Under the pieces are notes generated by a model. The model was not told the DNA's origin and did not search any database. It saw only the letters and a list, made by a program, of their open reading frames with translations. A stretch of DNA of 64,000 nucleotides, taken from positions 1 to 64,000 of the forward strand of contig JADJVI010000056.1 in the NCBI GenBank assembly GCA_016710645.1, given 5' to 3'. A program made the position numbers and the translations under genes. This document shows, piece after piece, positions 27,637-36,061 of the stretch. The stretch's first letter is position 1; each line of letters opens with the position of its first letter. The DNA comes from Actinomycetales bacterium (GTDB taxonomy: Bacteria > Actinomycetota > Actinomycetes > Actinomycetales > Dermatophilaceae).

Positions 27637-29106
27637 TCAGCGGCGGGAGAGCAGGACGACGGTCGAGAGGGCGTCCACGGCATACGGGCGCAGGTCCCAT
27701 CCCGAGAAGCCGACATCCGGGATCAACCCGGCCGACAGGAAGTCGTCGCGGAAGGCTTGGTAGGAGTAGCCCGCGTCGCTGCGGAACTCGACCACGATGC
27801 GCCCGCGCGGGGAGCAGCACATCGCCAGGCGCCGGAAGACCTCCGACCGATGGACCGGGTCCACCTCCAGGATGCTGCTGTTGATCCACGCGATGACGTC
27901 GAAGGGCACGCTCTCGCCGAGGTCGTCGAGGATGAGTCGCTCCGGTTCCATGACAAGCCACTTCGCATCCGGGTATGCCGTCTCGGCCGCCGCGATGCCG
28001 GTCGGGTCGACATCGGTGCCGACGACGTAGTGGCCGAGCACGCTCAGGGCGCCACCGACGCGGCCGGCGCGGCACCCGACTTCCAGGACCCGCGAACCCG
28101 GCCGGACCATGACATCGAGCAGGCGGGCCTCCTGCGGGAGGCCACGGCGGGCAGCCACCGCTGCCGCGGCGACGGGTCCGGTGAGCGGCGCGGTTGCCGA
28201 CCCACCATCGGAAGCACCAGCGGGTATGCCGTGCGGCTGGTGTGCGAGGTGGGCGCCCGGACCGTCGCCAGGGCGGGGAAGGCGGATCTCCACCCACGAC
28301 ATCCCGAGCTCGGAGGCGACCTCGCGGGCCGACGCGGGACGCATCGCCGGGTCTTTGGACAGGCACCGGCCGATGATGTCGACGACATCTGACGGCACGG
28401 TCGCGGGCAACGTGGGCATTGGCTCAGTGACATGCGCCAGCGCGGTGGCGATGGGCGTGTCCTTGTCGAACGGCCTTCTGCCGGCGAGGAGTTCGTGCGC
28501 GACGACCCCGAGGGCGTAGAGATCACTGGCCGCGGTCGCGGGACGGCCGAGCGCCTGCTCCGGGCTGAGGTAATGGGGCGTGCCGAGCACCTCGCCGGTG
28601 CGGGTCAGACCCATCGATCCCGCAGCGCGAGCGATGCCGAAGTCGGTCAGCTTGACCGCACCGTCGCTGGTGAGCAAGACGTTGGCCGGCTTGACGTCAC
28701 GGTGCACGACGCCGGCCTCGTGGGCGGCGTTGAGGCCCAGCGCCATCTGGCCGACGATCGACCTGACCCGGGCGACGTCCAAGGCACCGCGCTCGCGCAA
28801 TTCGACTGCGAGAGAATGGCCGTCGACGAGCTCCATGACGATGTAGGCGAGGTTTTCATGCTCGCCGTAGTCGAACAGCGTGGCGATGTTGTGGTGCGAC
28901 AGGCCGGCCGTGAGCAGGGCCTCCTCGTGGAAGCGCTGCGCGAAGACCGGCTCTGCGGACGTGTCGGGCCGCATGATTTTGACCGCGACGACGCGCGCCA
29001 GGACGGTGTCCTGCGCACGCCAGACATCGCCCATCCCCCCGGATGCGATGAGCGAGTCGAGCACATAACGGCCACCCACGGCGACGCCATGAGTGAACCG
29101 CTTCAC
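27637..29106 (-). CDS. Ser/Thr protein kinase fused to a SAM-dependent methyltransferase
   Basis: 489 residues from a GTG at 29106 with GGGAG seven bases before. Residues 10-275 are a complete PknB-type kinase: glycine loop ASGGMGDVWRA, Lys43 in VAVKI, HRDVKPANVLL (Asp137), DFG (155-157) and GTPHYLSPEQALG. There is no membrane helix. A Gly/Ala linker (about 276-325), holding a decamer copy with a rare ATA codon, leads to a class I methyltransferase: SRVLEVGCRAGRVGGALSVL (motif I), GTDVDP (acidic loop, Asp365), PFDVIAWINSSILEVDP and a final RGRIVVEF strand. The reading frame is continuous. Target unknown; self-phosphorylation of the linker is one possibility. Confidence 0.85.
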   Translation of the reverse strand: MKRFTHGVAVGGRYVLDSLIASGGMGDVWRAQDTVLARVVAVKIMRPDTSAEPVFAQRFHEEALLTAGLSHHNIATLFDYGEHENLAYIVMELVDGHSLAVELRERGALDVARVRSIVGQMALGLNAAHEAGVVHRDVKPANVLLTSDGAVKLTDFGIARAAGSMGLTRTGEVLGTPHYLSPEQALGRPATAASDLYALGVVAHELLAGRRPFDKDTPIATALAHVTEPMPTLPATVPSDVVDIIGRCLSKDPAMRPASAREVASELGMSWVEIRLPRPGDGPGAHLAHQPHGIPAGASDGGSATAPLTGPVAAAAVAARRGLPQEARLLDVMVRPGSRVLEVGCRAGRVGGALSVLGHYVVGTDVDPTGIAAAETAYPDAKWLVMEPERLILDDLGESVPFDVIAWINSSILEVDPVHRSEVFRRLAMCCSPRGRIVVEFRSDAGYSYQAFRDDFLSAGLIPDVGFSGWDLRPYAVDALSTVVLLSRR

Positions 29107-29286
29107 GGGCCGACTCCCAGGTTCACGGAACCGAGCATAGGTGCCTCGTACCCGTGAATCGCCCGGTCAGCCCGGCGACCTGCCCGATTCGTCCCGGCGG
29201 CGGGCGGGACGGCATACCCGATGGGCCGTGAGCAGGGGCCGTTGAGGTGGCCTTCCGCGCTCCTTCCGACGGAGTTTGCGGCCGCT

Positions 29287-29959
29287 TCAGCCGCCGCGGG
29301 TGAGTGGCGGATGCAGCACCTCGACGGGCCCACGCCGAAAGAGTTGCGCCGGCCGGCCGCCGTCGACGGTCGACAGCCGGCCGGTCGGCTCCAGGAACCC
29401 CTGCGCCGAGCTGACTTTGCGGTGGAAGTTGCGCGGGTCGAGGGCGTGCCCCCAGACCGCTTCATACACTGCCCGCAACTGCCCGATGGTGAACTCCGGA
29501 GGGCAGAACGCCGGCCCCTAGCGAGCTGTATTCGAGCTTGGCGCGCGCCCGCTCGATGCCGTCGCGGAGGATCTTGGCGTGGTCGAAAGCCAGCTCCTGC
29601 CAACGGATTTCGTCGACGGGGGTCCACAGCGCTGCCGTAGCGTCACTGCCACCCACGACAGCCCCGAGCATCGGCGCCAGCGCGAGGAAGGCGACGGTGA
29701 CGGTCGGCCCACGCGGGTCGCGCCCGGGGGTGCCATAGCTCGCCAACTGCTCCAGGTGCACGGCGCCTGCCAGCCCGGTTTCCTCGCGCAATTCCCGGTA
29801 TGCCGCGTCCGCCAGGTCCTCGTGCGGCAGGACGTAGCCACCCGGGAGAGCGAGCTGGCCGGCATACGGATCGATGCCGCGACGCACGAGCAGGACTGCC
29901 AGCCGGCCTTCTCGAATGGTGAGGACGACGAGGTCGACGGTGACGTGGAAGTCGGACAC
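29287..29959 (-). pseudogene. NrtR-like Nudix regulator, split by a one-base frameshift
   Basis: The ATG at 29959 opens a Nudix domain: VLLVRRGIDPYAGQLALPGG, then AAYRELREETGL (Nudix box). After KLEYSSLG the frame is lost at a run of four G (plus-strand 29515-29518). Removing one base restores PAFCPPEFTIGQLRAVYEAV, DPRNFHRKVSSAQGFLEPTG and RRGPVEVLHPP, the C-terminal winged helix of NrtR proteins, ending at 29287. NrtR binds operators in NAD-metabolism genes. It is divergent from the SPFH/NAD-kinase-like pair, with a duplicated operator between. The frameshift may be a sequencing error. Confidence 0.8.
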
Positions 29960-29980
29960 GACACCATCCTAGCTAGTTTT

Positions 29981-30034
29981 CGTCGACTTGACGATATCGA
30001 CCTTCGTCGCTTAGCGTCATCCTGACGATATTCA
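29981..30034. promoter_or_regulatory. Duplicated operator and promoter in the divergent NrtR/SPFH region
   Basis: Two 20-bp direct copies, CGTCGACTTGACGATATCGA (29981-30000) and CGTCATCCTGACGATATTCA (30015-30034), are offset by 34 bp. Each contains a dyad CGTCR-3-TGACG (perfect in the second) followed by ATAT. A promoter-like pair, TTGACG at 29988-29993 and TTAGCG at 30011-30016 with a 17-base spacer, overlaps them, so binding would block the SPFH promoter. Confidence 0.6.
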
Positions 30035-30065
30035 GTCAGCCGGCCACCAGCCTCAGGAGGACACC

Positions 30066-31082
30066 ATGGCCACCATCACCCGCTACCCCTTCGTCCGACA
30101 CATCCGTGGCACCGCGACGAGCCACCTTGAGCACCGCGTCGGTGGCGAGGTGCGCCACGCCGGGCCGGGCGCGGCGTTCTGGTTCCGGCCGCTGCAGGCC
30201 GTCATCAGCGAGGTGCCGGTCGACGACCGTGAGCAGGCCGTGCTGGTCCGGGTGCGGACCACCGATCTGCAGGAAGTGTCGGTGCCGGGCACCGTGACCT
30301 ATCGGTTTGCCGACCCCACCGCGGCCGCGAGCCGGGTCGACTTCGGCATCGACCTCGGGTCAGGCCGCTGGCGCGAGACCCCGCTGGAGACCGTCGGCGC
30401 GATGATCCACGGCGCGGTCTGGGCGGCGGTCACCGCGGCGGTCGCCGACCTCGACCTGCTCGCGATGCTGCGCCTGGACACCGCCGAACTCGGGCAGTCG
30501 GTGACCAGCCGTCTCACCGCCGACGGGCGGCTCGCCGCGATCGGCGTCGAGGTCGTCGAGGTGCGCTTCGCGGTGCTGCGGCCCGACCCGGACGTCGAGC
30601 GCGCCCTGCAGACCCCTGCCCGCGAGCTCATCCAGCAGGACGCCGACAAGGCGACCTTCGAGCGGCGTGCGGTGGCCGTCGAGCGTGAGGCCGCGATCGG
30701 CGAGAACGAACTGGCCAACCAGATCGAACTCGCCCGTCGCCAGGAGCAACTCATCGCCCAGAAGGGCGCCAACGCCCGCCGTAACGCCCAGGAACTCGCC
30801 GCCGCCGATGCGATCGCTGCCGAGGCCGAGGCGAGCCGGACGCTTGCCGTGGCCAATGCCAAGGCGGCCGCCGATCGGGCGGTCGGCCAGGCCGCGGCCG
30901 ACACCGAGAAGGCGACGTTGGCGGCATACGAGGATGTCTCCCGCGACGTGCTGCTCGCCCTCGCGCTGCGCGAACTCGCCCAGCACCTGCCCTCGATCGA
31001 CCAGCTCGTGCTGACCCCCGATGTCATCACTGGCCTGGTCAGCCGACTCGCCCTGCCGGCGCCCGCTTCGACCGAGCGCTGA
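30066..31082 (+). CDS. SPFH/Band 7 domain protein
   Basis: 338 residues from the ATG at 30066 with AGGAGG eight bases upstream. An N-terminal SPFH fold (GPGAAFWFRPLQAVISEVPVD, VSVPGTVTYRFADP) is followed by a long helical region (about 185-290), rich in Ala/Glu/Arg, that should form a coiled coil (EREAAIGENELANQIELARR). There is no obvious membrane helix, unlike stomatin or flotillin. These proteins build ring scaffolds. It is followed 40 bases later by the NAD-kinase-like gene and controlled from the NrtR-type operator region. Confidence 0.88.
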   Translation: MATITRYPFVRHIRGTATSHLEHRVGGEVRHAGPGAAFWFRPLQAVISEVPVDDREQAVLVRVRTTDLQEVSVPGTVTYRFADPTAAASRVDFGIDLGSGRWRETPLETVGAMIHGAVWAAVTAAVADLDLLAMLRLDTAELGQSVTSRLTADGRLAAIGVEVVEVRFAVLRPDPDVERALQTPARELIQQDADKATFERRAVAVEREAAIGENELANQIELARRQEQLIAQKGANARRNAQELAAADAIAAEAEASRTLAVANAKAAADRAVGQAAADTEKATLAAYEDVSRDVLLALALRELAQHLPSIDQLVLTPDVITGLVSRLALPAPASTER

Positions 31083-31122
31083 ACCGCTCGACCCGCCGAA
31101 CGATAGGAAAGGGAGAAGGAAC

Positions 31123-32013
31123 ATGAGCACCCCCAGGGCCGTCGTGGTCACCCGGGCGACGGAGTATGCCGAGCTGCTGGCTCGGCACGGGACGCGCGGG
31201 CAGGCGGCGTTCTTTCTGCAGACCCGCGGCCGCGCGCTCGACGAGGTGGCGGCACGGCATACCGCGACTGAGGCGGCGTGCCGGGAGGTGGAGCGCGCGA
31301 TCCCCGCCGACTGGCGGCGCGCGCAGGTGGAGCGGGAGGAACTGTCGCGGTTCGTCTTCGGGCCCGACGATGTCGTCGTGGTCCTCGGGCAGGACGGGCT
31401 GGTGGCCAACGTCGCGAAGTACCTCGACGGGCAGCCAGTCATCGGGCTGGATCCGACACCGGGCGCCAATGCGGGCGTGCTCGTGCCACACCCGGCCGCT
31501 GCCGCGGGCGACCTGCTGCGGGCGGTCGTCGGCGGGCGTGGGCGGCTGGTCGAGCGGACCATGGTCGCCGCGACGGCCGACGACGGGCAGTCGCTGGTCG
31601 CGCTCAACGAAGTCTTCGTCGGGCAGCCCGGGCACCAGTCGGCGCGCTACCGGTTGGCCGTCGGCGGGGTGGCCGAGCGGCAGTCCTCGTCCGGGCTGAT
31701 CGTCGGCACCGGCACCGGCGCGACCGGCTGGTGCGCCTCGCTGGCGCGGGTGCAGGCGCCCGGGATGCGGCTCCCGAGCCCGGCCGACCCGGGGTTGGCG
31801 TGGTTCGTGCGGGAGCCCTGGCCCTCGCCGACGACGGGTGCGGACCTGGTGGCGGGGTTGTTGTCCGGGGAGGAACGGTTGGACGTGCGGGTCGAGTCCG
31901 ACAGCCTGGTGGTCTTCGGGGACGGCATCGAGGCCGATCGACTCACCTTGACGTGGGGCCAAGAACTCTCGGTATGCCGTGCCCCTCGCGTCCTGCGCAC
32001 CGTCGCCGGGTAG
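31123..32013 (+). CDS. NAD-kinase-like protein
   Basis: 296 residues from the ATG at 31123 with GGAGAAGGA upstream. VVVVLGQDGLVANVAKYLDG replaces the GGDG loop of NAD and diacylglycerol kinases, and SSGLIVGTGTGATGWCASLA corresponds to the conserved S-TGSTA-WS strand-turn. The GGDG variant (GQDG) keeps the Asp. It should bind NAD or a similar nucleotide; catalytic activity is uncertain. The NrtR-like neighbour strengthens a link to NAD metabolism. A decamer copy (31971) encodes part of the C-terminus. Confidence 0.75.
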   Translation: MSTPRAVVVTRATEYAELLARHGTRGQAAFFLQTRGRALDEVAARHTATEAACREVERAIPADWRRAQVEREELSRFVFGPDDVVVVLGQDGLVANVAKYLDGQPVIGLDPTPGANAGVLVPHPAAAAGDLLRAVVGGRGRLVERTMVAATADDGQSLVALNEVFVGQPGHQSARYRLAVGGVAERQSSSGLIVGTGTGATGWCASLARVQAPGMRLPSPADPGLAWFVREPWPSPTTGADLVAGLLSGEERLDVRVESDSLVVFGDGIEADRLTLTWGQELSVCRAPRVLRTVAG

Positions 32014-32151
32014 CCGGCACGGCATACGTGGCGGAGATCCCCACCAAAGGGCGTCGAGATAGCAGGGCGTCGTCGGCCGGCAGGCCCGAGGCGGACAGCT
32101 CGCGGACTACTTTTCGCGCAGTTTCTACGCTACTTTTCGCGCCTCTCCCAC

Positions 32152-32304
32152 CTACTCGCTGGTCCCCACGGCTGCAGGCGCGTGCCATGCATGATCCTCA
32201 CGTGGCTCGGCCTCGGCGAACAGACGCACGGCATTCTCGGTTGACGGGGCGACCTGCTCCTGGGCACCCGCGACCAACATCGCCTCAACGGCGGCCTGAC
32301 CCAT
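32152..32304 (-). CDS. Possible 50-residue ORF downstream of the HTH-nucleotidyltransferase
   Basis: ATG at 32304, eleven bases after the previous stop, open to TAG at 32152. The product (MGQAAVEAMLVAGAQEQVAP at the start) matches no family I know. Codon bias is moderate and no ribosome site is clear. If real it could be a remnant of the partner toxin that usually follows nucleotidyltransferase antitoxins. Confidence 0.25.
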   Translation of the reverse strand: MGQAAVEAMLVAGAQEQVAPSTENAVRLFAEAEPREDHAWHAPAAVGTSE

Positions 32305-32315
32305 GGTCCATCAGG

Positions 32316-32906
32316 TCACGAGGCGTCACCACCAATCAAGGCGACCATCGGGCGTGAGGTCACCGTCACCTTAAACGGATCGGCGTCTGCGGCGTCCCAG
32401 GTCTGTGGACGAACCCGCCGAATTGAGACCTCTCGACCGAGGCGTCCAGTGGCGACATCAGCCACGTCATCCAGAGCATCCGGGTCCGCTGTGCCCACCA
32501 CCAGCACGTCGATGTCGTCTGGGACCGGGCCGGGCTGCTGGGCATAGCGGGCCGCCCACGACCCGTAGATCCACGCCTGCCGAATCCCCGACACGTCGGC
32601 CAGCAGCTCGCTCAACACAGGCACCGGACCGAATGTCACTGCCATCAATGCCGCCAACGGCCCAAAGACCGGACTCTCGGTTTCGGCACGCACCAACCGT
32701 TGGTTGCCGCGGCGGACCTCCCGCACCAGCCCTGCCTGCGCCAACCGGTCAACCTCGCGCATCACGGTTGGCCCCGACACACCCACCGCCCGGGCGATCT
32801 CGACGAGGGAGAACTCGCGCTCGGGGTGAAGCATGATCCACGCGACGATGTCTCCTTGCGCCCGCGACCGCAGCAACGGCAGCAGCAGCGGAGACCCTTC
32901 TTTCAT
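32316..32906 (-). CDS. Winged-helix DNA-binding protein fused to a MNT-type nucleotidyltransferase
   Basis: 196 residues from the ATG at 32906. The N-terminal helix-turn-helix (EFSLVEIARAVGVSGPTVMR, LVREVRRGNQRLVRA) is followed by a minimal nucleotidyltransferase with YGSWAARYAQQPGPVPDDID, the GSWAAR...D-D active-site layout. HTH-MNT proteins are often antitoxins paired with HEPN proteins. No HEPN gene is visible next to it. Imperfect repeats CTTTCATAAAAG and CTTCATGAAAG flank the start (32898-32940) and could be its own operator. It reads away from tRNA-Arg. Confidence 0.82.
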   Translation of the reverse strand: MKEGSPLLLPLLRSRAQGDIVAWIMLHPEREFSLVEIARAVGVSGPTVMREVDRLAQAGLVREVRRGNQRLVRAETESPVFGPLAALMAVTFGPVPVLSELLADVSGIRQAWIYGSWAARYAQQPGPVPDDIDVLVVGTADPDALDDVADVATGRLGREVSIRRVRPQTWDAADADPFKVTVTSRPMVALIGGDAS

Positions 32907-32997
32907 AAAAGCGACAGTAGCATCGACTTCATGAAAGGAGGCTGGAACGAGAGAGACAGGCCGAAGGCGGGCCCCATCGGACGCGCGAGGAACGAAG

Positions 32998-33070
32998 CGC
33001 GCCCGAAGGGATTCGAACCCCTAACCTTCTGATCCGTAGTCAGATGCTCTATCCGTTGAGCTACGGGCGC
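32998..33070 (-). tRNA. tRNA-Arg(ACG)
   Basis: A 73-base cloverleaf on the minus strand. The acceptor GCGCCCG pairs with CGGGCGC, the anticodon loop is CTACGGA with anticodon ACG, and the T-loop is GGTTCGAATCC. CCA is not encoded. Confidence 0.97.
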
Positions 33071-33193
33071 TGGTCATCTCGCCGACCCACGAAGGGGAGG
33101 CGCGACGAGGAGCAAGACTAACGGCATACCGGGGCTGGGAGGAAATCGAATCCGCGGTCACCCAGCCCTCACACGACACTCCACCGCCACCCC

Positions 33194-33231
33194 CGGTATG
33201 CCGTCCGCTCACCTGGGCGGACGGCATACCG
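33194..33231. terminator. 15-bp hairpin made of an inverted decamer pair
   Basis: CGGTATGCCGTCCGC (33194-33208) pairs with GCGGACGGCATACCG (33217-33231), loop eight bases. It lies between tRNA-Arg (minus) and pckG (plus) in a gap of about 350 bases. That gap has no gene; it also holds a third decamer at 33121 and should contain both promoters. Confidence 0.6.
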
Positions 33232-33426
33232 AGGGCTTGTGAGGGGACTCACCAGGCCGGGACCTCCGCCCGGTTACGGGCCCTAGGCCCCCCGGGATAG
33301 CGTGGAGTCGACCGAGACGTCTGGCACGTCTCTCGGGCGGCGTTCCGTCCGTCCCAAGCGTTGCCGGGCCCTCGACCACCGCAACCGAACGCGTCCCGCT
33401 GGACGCAGGAAAGGGACGAAGAGCCG

Positions 33427-35223
33427 ATGAGCACGACGCACAAGGCCTTGGCCGCCTGGGTCGAGGAGGTCGCCGCGCTGACGACCCCCGACAAGATCCA
33501 CTGGGTCACGGGGACTCCGGAGGAGATCGACGCGCTGGCTCAGGAACTCGTCGCCGCGGGGACCTTCACGCGCCTCAACGACGAGAAGAAGCCCAACTCC
33601 TACTACTGCGCCTCCAGCCCGAGCGACGTCGCTCGCGTCGAGGACCGCACCTTCATCAACTCCGAGAAGGAGGAGGACGCCGGCCCGACCAACCACTGGA
33701 AGGCCCCGGCCGAGATGAAGGAGATCATGCGCGGGCTGTATGCCGGCTGCATGAAGGGCCGCACGATGTACGTCATCCCGTTCGTCATGGGCCACCTTGA
33801 GGCGGACGTGCCGATGTACGGCGTCGAGCTGTCCGACTCCGCCTACGTCGTCATCAACATGAACATCATGGCCCGCATCGGTGCGCCGGTCCTGGCTCAG
33901 ATGGAGCGCGATCAGGCCGACTTCGTCCAGGGTCTGCACTCGGTCGGCGCCCCGCTCGAGCCCGGCCAGGAAGACGTGGCGTGGCCGTGCAGCGACACGA
34001 AGTACATCACCCACTACCCCGAGACCCGCGAGATCTGGTCTTACGGTTCGGGTTACGGCGGCAACGCCCTGCTGGGCAAGAAGTGCTACTCGCTGCGCAT
34101 CGCCTCCGCGATGGCCCGCGACGAGGGCTGGATGGCCGAGCACATGCTCATCCTCAAGCTCACCTCGCCCGAGGGTGTCGTCAAGTACATCGCCGGCGCC
34201 TTCCCGTCGGCCTGTGGCAAGACCAACCTCGCCATGCTCGAGCCCGCCATCGCCGGCTGGAAGGCCGAGATGATCGGTGACGACATCGCGTGGATGCGCT
34301 TCGGTGAAGACGGCCGCCTGTATGCCGTCAACCCCGAGTTCGGTCTCTTCGGCGTTGCCCCCGGCACCGGCATGAGCACCAACCCGATGGCCATGCGCAC
34401 CATCGAGAAGGGCAACTCGATCTTCACCAACGTGGCCCTCACCGATGACGGCGACGTGTGGTGGGAGGGCATGACCAAGGAGAAGCCCGCGCACCTGACC
34501 GACTGGAAGGGCAAGAGCTGGACGCCCGACAACGGCGAGCTCTCCTCGCACCCAAACAGCCGCTTCACGACGCCGGCCTCGCAGTGCCCGATGCTGGCCG
34601 AGGAGTACAACAACCCCAACGGTGTGCCGATCGACGCGATCCTCTTCGGTGGTCGTCGCGCCACGACCGTCCCGCTGGTCTACGAATCGCGCAACTGGAC
34701 CCACGGCACCTTCGTCGGCGCCACGCTCTCGTCCGAGACGACGGCCGCGGCTGTCGGCGCGGTCGGTGTCGTGCGCCGCGACCCGATGGCCATGCTGCCG
34801 TTCATCGGCTACCACGCCGGTGACTACATGAACCACTGGCTCGAGATCGGCAAGCAGCACGACGAGTCCAAGCTGCCCAAGATCTACCAGGTCAACTGGT
34901 TCCGCAAGGACGCCGACGGTCACTGGCTGTGGCCCGGATTTGGCGACAACGCCCGCGTCCTCAAGTGGATCGTCGAGCGCCTCGAAGGCAAGGTCGACGC
35001 CATCGAGACCCCGGTCGGCCTCGTCCCGCGTCCGGAGGACATCGACACCACCGGCCTGGACATGGCCGACGACGATGTCGTCAAGGCCCTCAAGGTCGAC
35101 GTCGAGGACTGGCGCAAGGAGCTGCCGATGATCGAGGAGTGGTTCGCCAAGTTCGGCGACAAGCTCCCGGCCGCTCTGCAGGCCGAGCTCGACGGCTTGA
35201 AAGCCCGCCTCGCGGACGCCTGA
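33427..35223 (+). CDS. pckG: Phosphoenolpyruvate carboxykinase (GTP)
   Basis: 598 residues from the ATG at 33427. It converts oxaloacetate and GTP to PEP, the entry step of gluconeogenesis. Seen: CSDTKYITHYPETREIWSYG, the GTP-binding loop FPSACGKTNLAMLEPA with the reactive Cys, the metal and PEP region IGDDIAWMRFGEDG, NPEFGLFGVAPGT and RRATTVPLVYESRNW. Full length and intact for GTP-type enzymes. It makes the PEP-pyruvate-oxaloacetate node together with the malic enzyme found at 10-12 kb. Two hairpins follow its stop. Confidence 0.98.
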   Translation: MSTTHKALAAWVEEVAALTTPDKIHWVTGTPEEIDALAQELVAAGTFTRLNDEKKPNSYYCASSPSDVARVEDRTFINSEKEEDAGPTNHWKAPAEMKEIMRGLYAGCMKGRTMYVIPFVMGHLEADVPMYGVELSDSAYVVINMNIMARIGAPVLAQMERDQADFVQGLHSVGAPLEPGQEDVAWPCSDTKYITHYPETREIWSYGSGYGGNALLGKKCYSLRIASAMARDEGWMAEHMLILKLTSPEGVVKYIAGAFPSACGKTNLAMLEPAIAGWKAEMIGDDIAWMRFGEDGRLYAVNPEFGLFGVAPGTGMSTNPMAMRTIEKGNSIFTNVALTDDGDVWWEGMTKEKPAHLTDWKGKSWTPDNGELSSHPNSRFTTPASQCPMLAEEYNNPNGVPIDAILFGGRRATTVPLVYESRNWTHGTFVGATLSSETTAAAVGAVGVVRRDPMAMLPFIGYHAGDYMNHWLEIGKQHDESKLPKIYQVNWFRKDADGHWLWPGFGDNARVLKWIVERLEGKVDAIETPVGLVPRPEDIDTTGLDMADDDVVKALKVDVEDWRKELPMIEEWFAKFGDKLPAALQAELDGLKARLADA

Positions 35224-35235
35224 TCGTTTTAGCAG

Positions 35236-35269
35236 GAAGGGGGCTGCGGCGTATGCCGTGGCCCCCTTC
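35236..35269 (+). terminator. pckG terminator, first hairpin
   Basis: GAAGGGGGC (35236-35244) pairs with GCCCCCTTC (35261-35269), with TCGTTG after it. The loop contains a decamer variant, CGTATGCCGT. It lies 13 bases after the stop. Confidence 0.8.
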
Positions 35270-35284
35270 TCGTTGCCTCGTCAT

Positions 35285-35333
35285 GTGACGCGGATGGCCC
35301 CTTCCGGTGTCGCGAAGGGGCCATCTGCGTCAC
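35285..35333. terminator. Second hairpin after pckG, convergent side
   Basis: Positions 35285-35304 and 35314-35333 pair over 20 bases with one mismatch around a nine-base loop (GGCCCCTTC against GAAGGGGCC). It separates pckG from the convergent gene that stops at 35371. Confidence 0.75.
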
Positions 35334-35370
35334 GTCGCGAACAACAACAGCGTCCGGTATGCCGTGCCAC

Positions 35371-35937
35371 TCACCTCCCAGGGCCACCCACCCCAGGGGC
35401 GCCTTGGCTGGGGTCAAACCCGGGCGGTAGCTGACCCGGCTGGCCGGACCCTCGCCCCTGACGCGTTTGACCTTGCTGACCAGGCTGACCAGGGATCCCA
35501 CCCTGGCCAGGCCCGAACCCGCCGCGTCCGCCGCCACGCTGGTCGGTCGGCGCCGAGATGCCATTCGGGGTCGCCGCAGCCGCAGCGACCGATCCGATCG
35601 AGGACACCCCAAGGACCACAGCGGCCGCTATCGCCGTCGTGCGCCCAGACCACCGCGACCGGACGGCTGACTCTGCCGTCGAGAGATCAGGCACCGTAGC
35701 GGCCGGAGACCCAGGCGCGGCACCGAGCGAGGCAGTGGGCGCAGCAGCGGGCGCGGCCGGCGTCTCGGTAGCGACCGGCTCACCAGCAAACGGCTCGAAA
35801 ACGCCAGCCCCACCGTCAACACCCGCCTGCGACTCAGGAACGGAACCACCCGCTGCGGGGAACTGGGCTTCGGGAAGGTGCGCCACGGCATACCTCTCAG
35901 GGGGTGAAGGCGACAACAGACCAGGCGACACCTTCAT
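35371..35937 (-). CDS. Single-pass membrane protein with a Gly/Gln/Pro-rich tail
   Basis: 188 residues from the ATG at 35937, with GGGAGGGCG just upstream; longer in-frame extensions lack a ribosome site. An N-terminal Pro/Ala-rich cytosolic part (about 95 residues) leads to one membrane helix (TTAIAAAVVLGVSSIGSVAA). The outer tail of about 60 residues has collagen-like low complexity (GRGGFGPGQGG, PGQPGQQGQ). I recognise no family. It is divergent from the two-component system at 36062, so it may be one of its targets. Confidence 0.7.
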   Translation of the reverse strand: MKVSPGLLSPSPPERYAVAHLPEAQFPAAGGSVPESQAGVDGGAGVFEPFAGEPVATETPAAPAAAPTASLGAAPGSPAATVPDLSTAESAVRSRWSGRTTAIAAAVVLGVSSIGSVAAAAATPNGISAPTDQRGGGRGGFGPGQGGIPGQPGQQGQTRQGRGSGQPGQLPPGFDPSQGAPGVGGPGR

Positions 35938-36061
35938 CGCCCTCCCTGTGACGACGCTGTGCCGACCCTGATGCGCGGCCATGATCTGCGACGATGGCTT
36001 CACAGGAAACCCACAGCTAAGCCACATCAAGCGGACAACGCGCACCGAGAGAGTCGGCACC

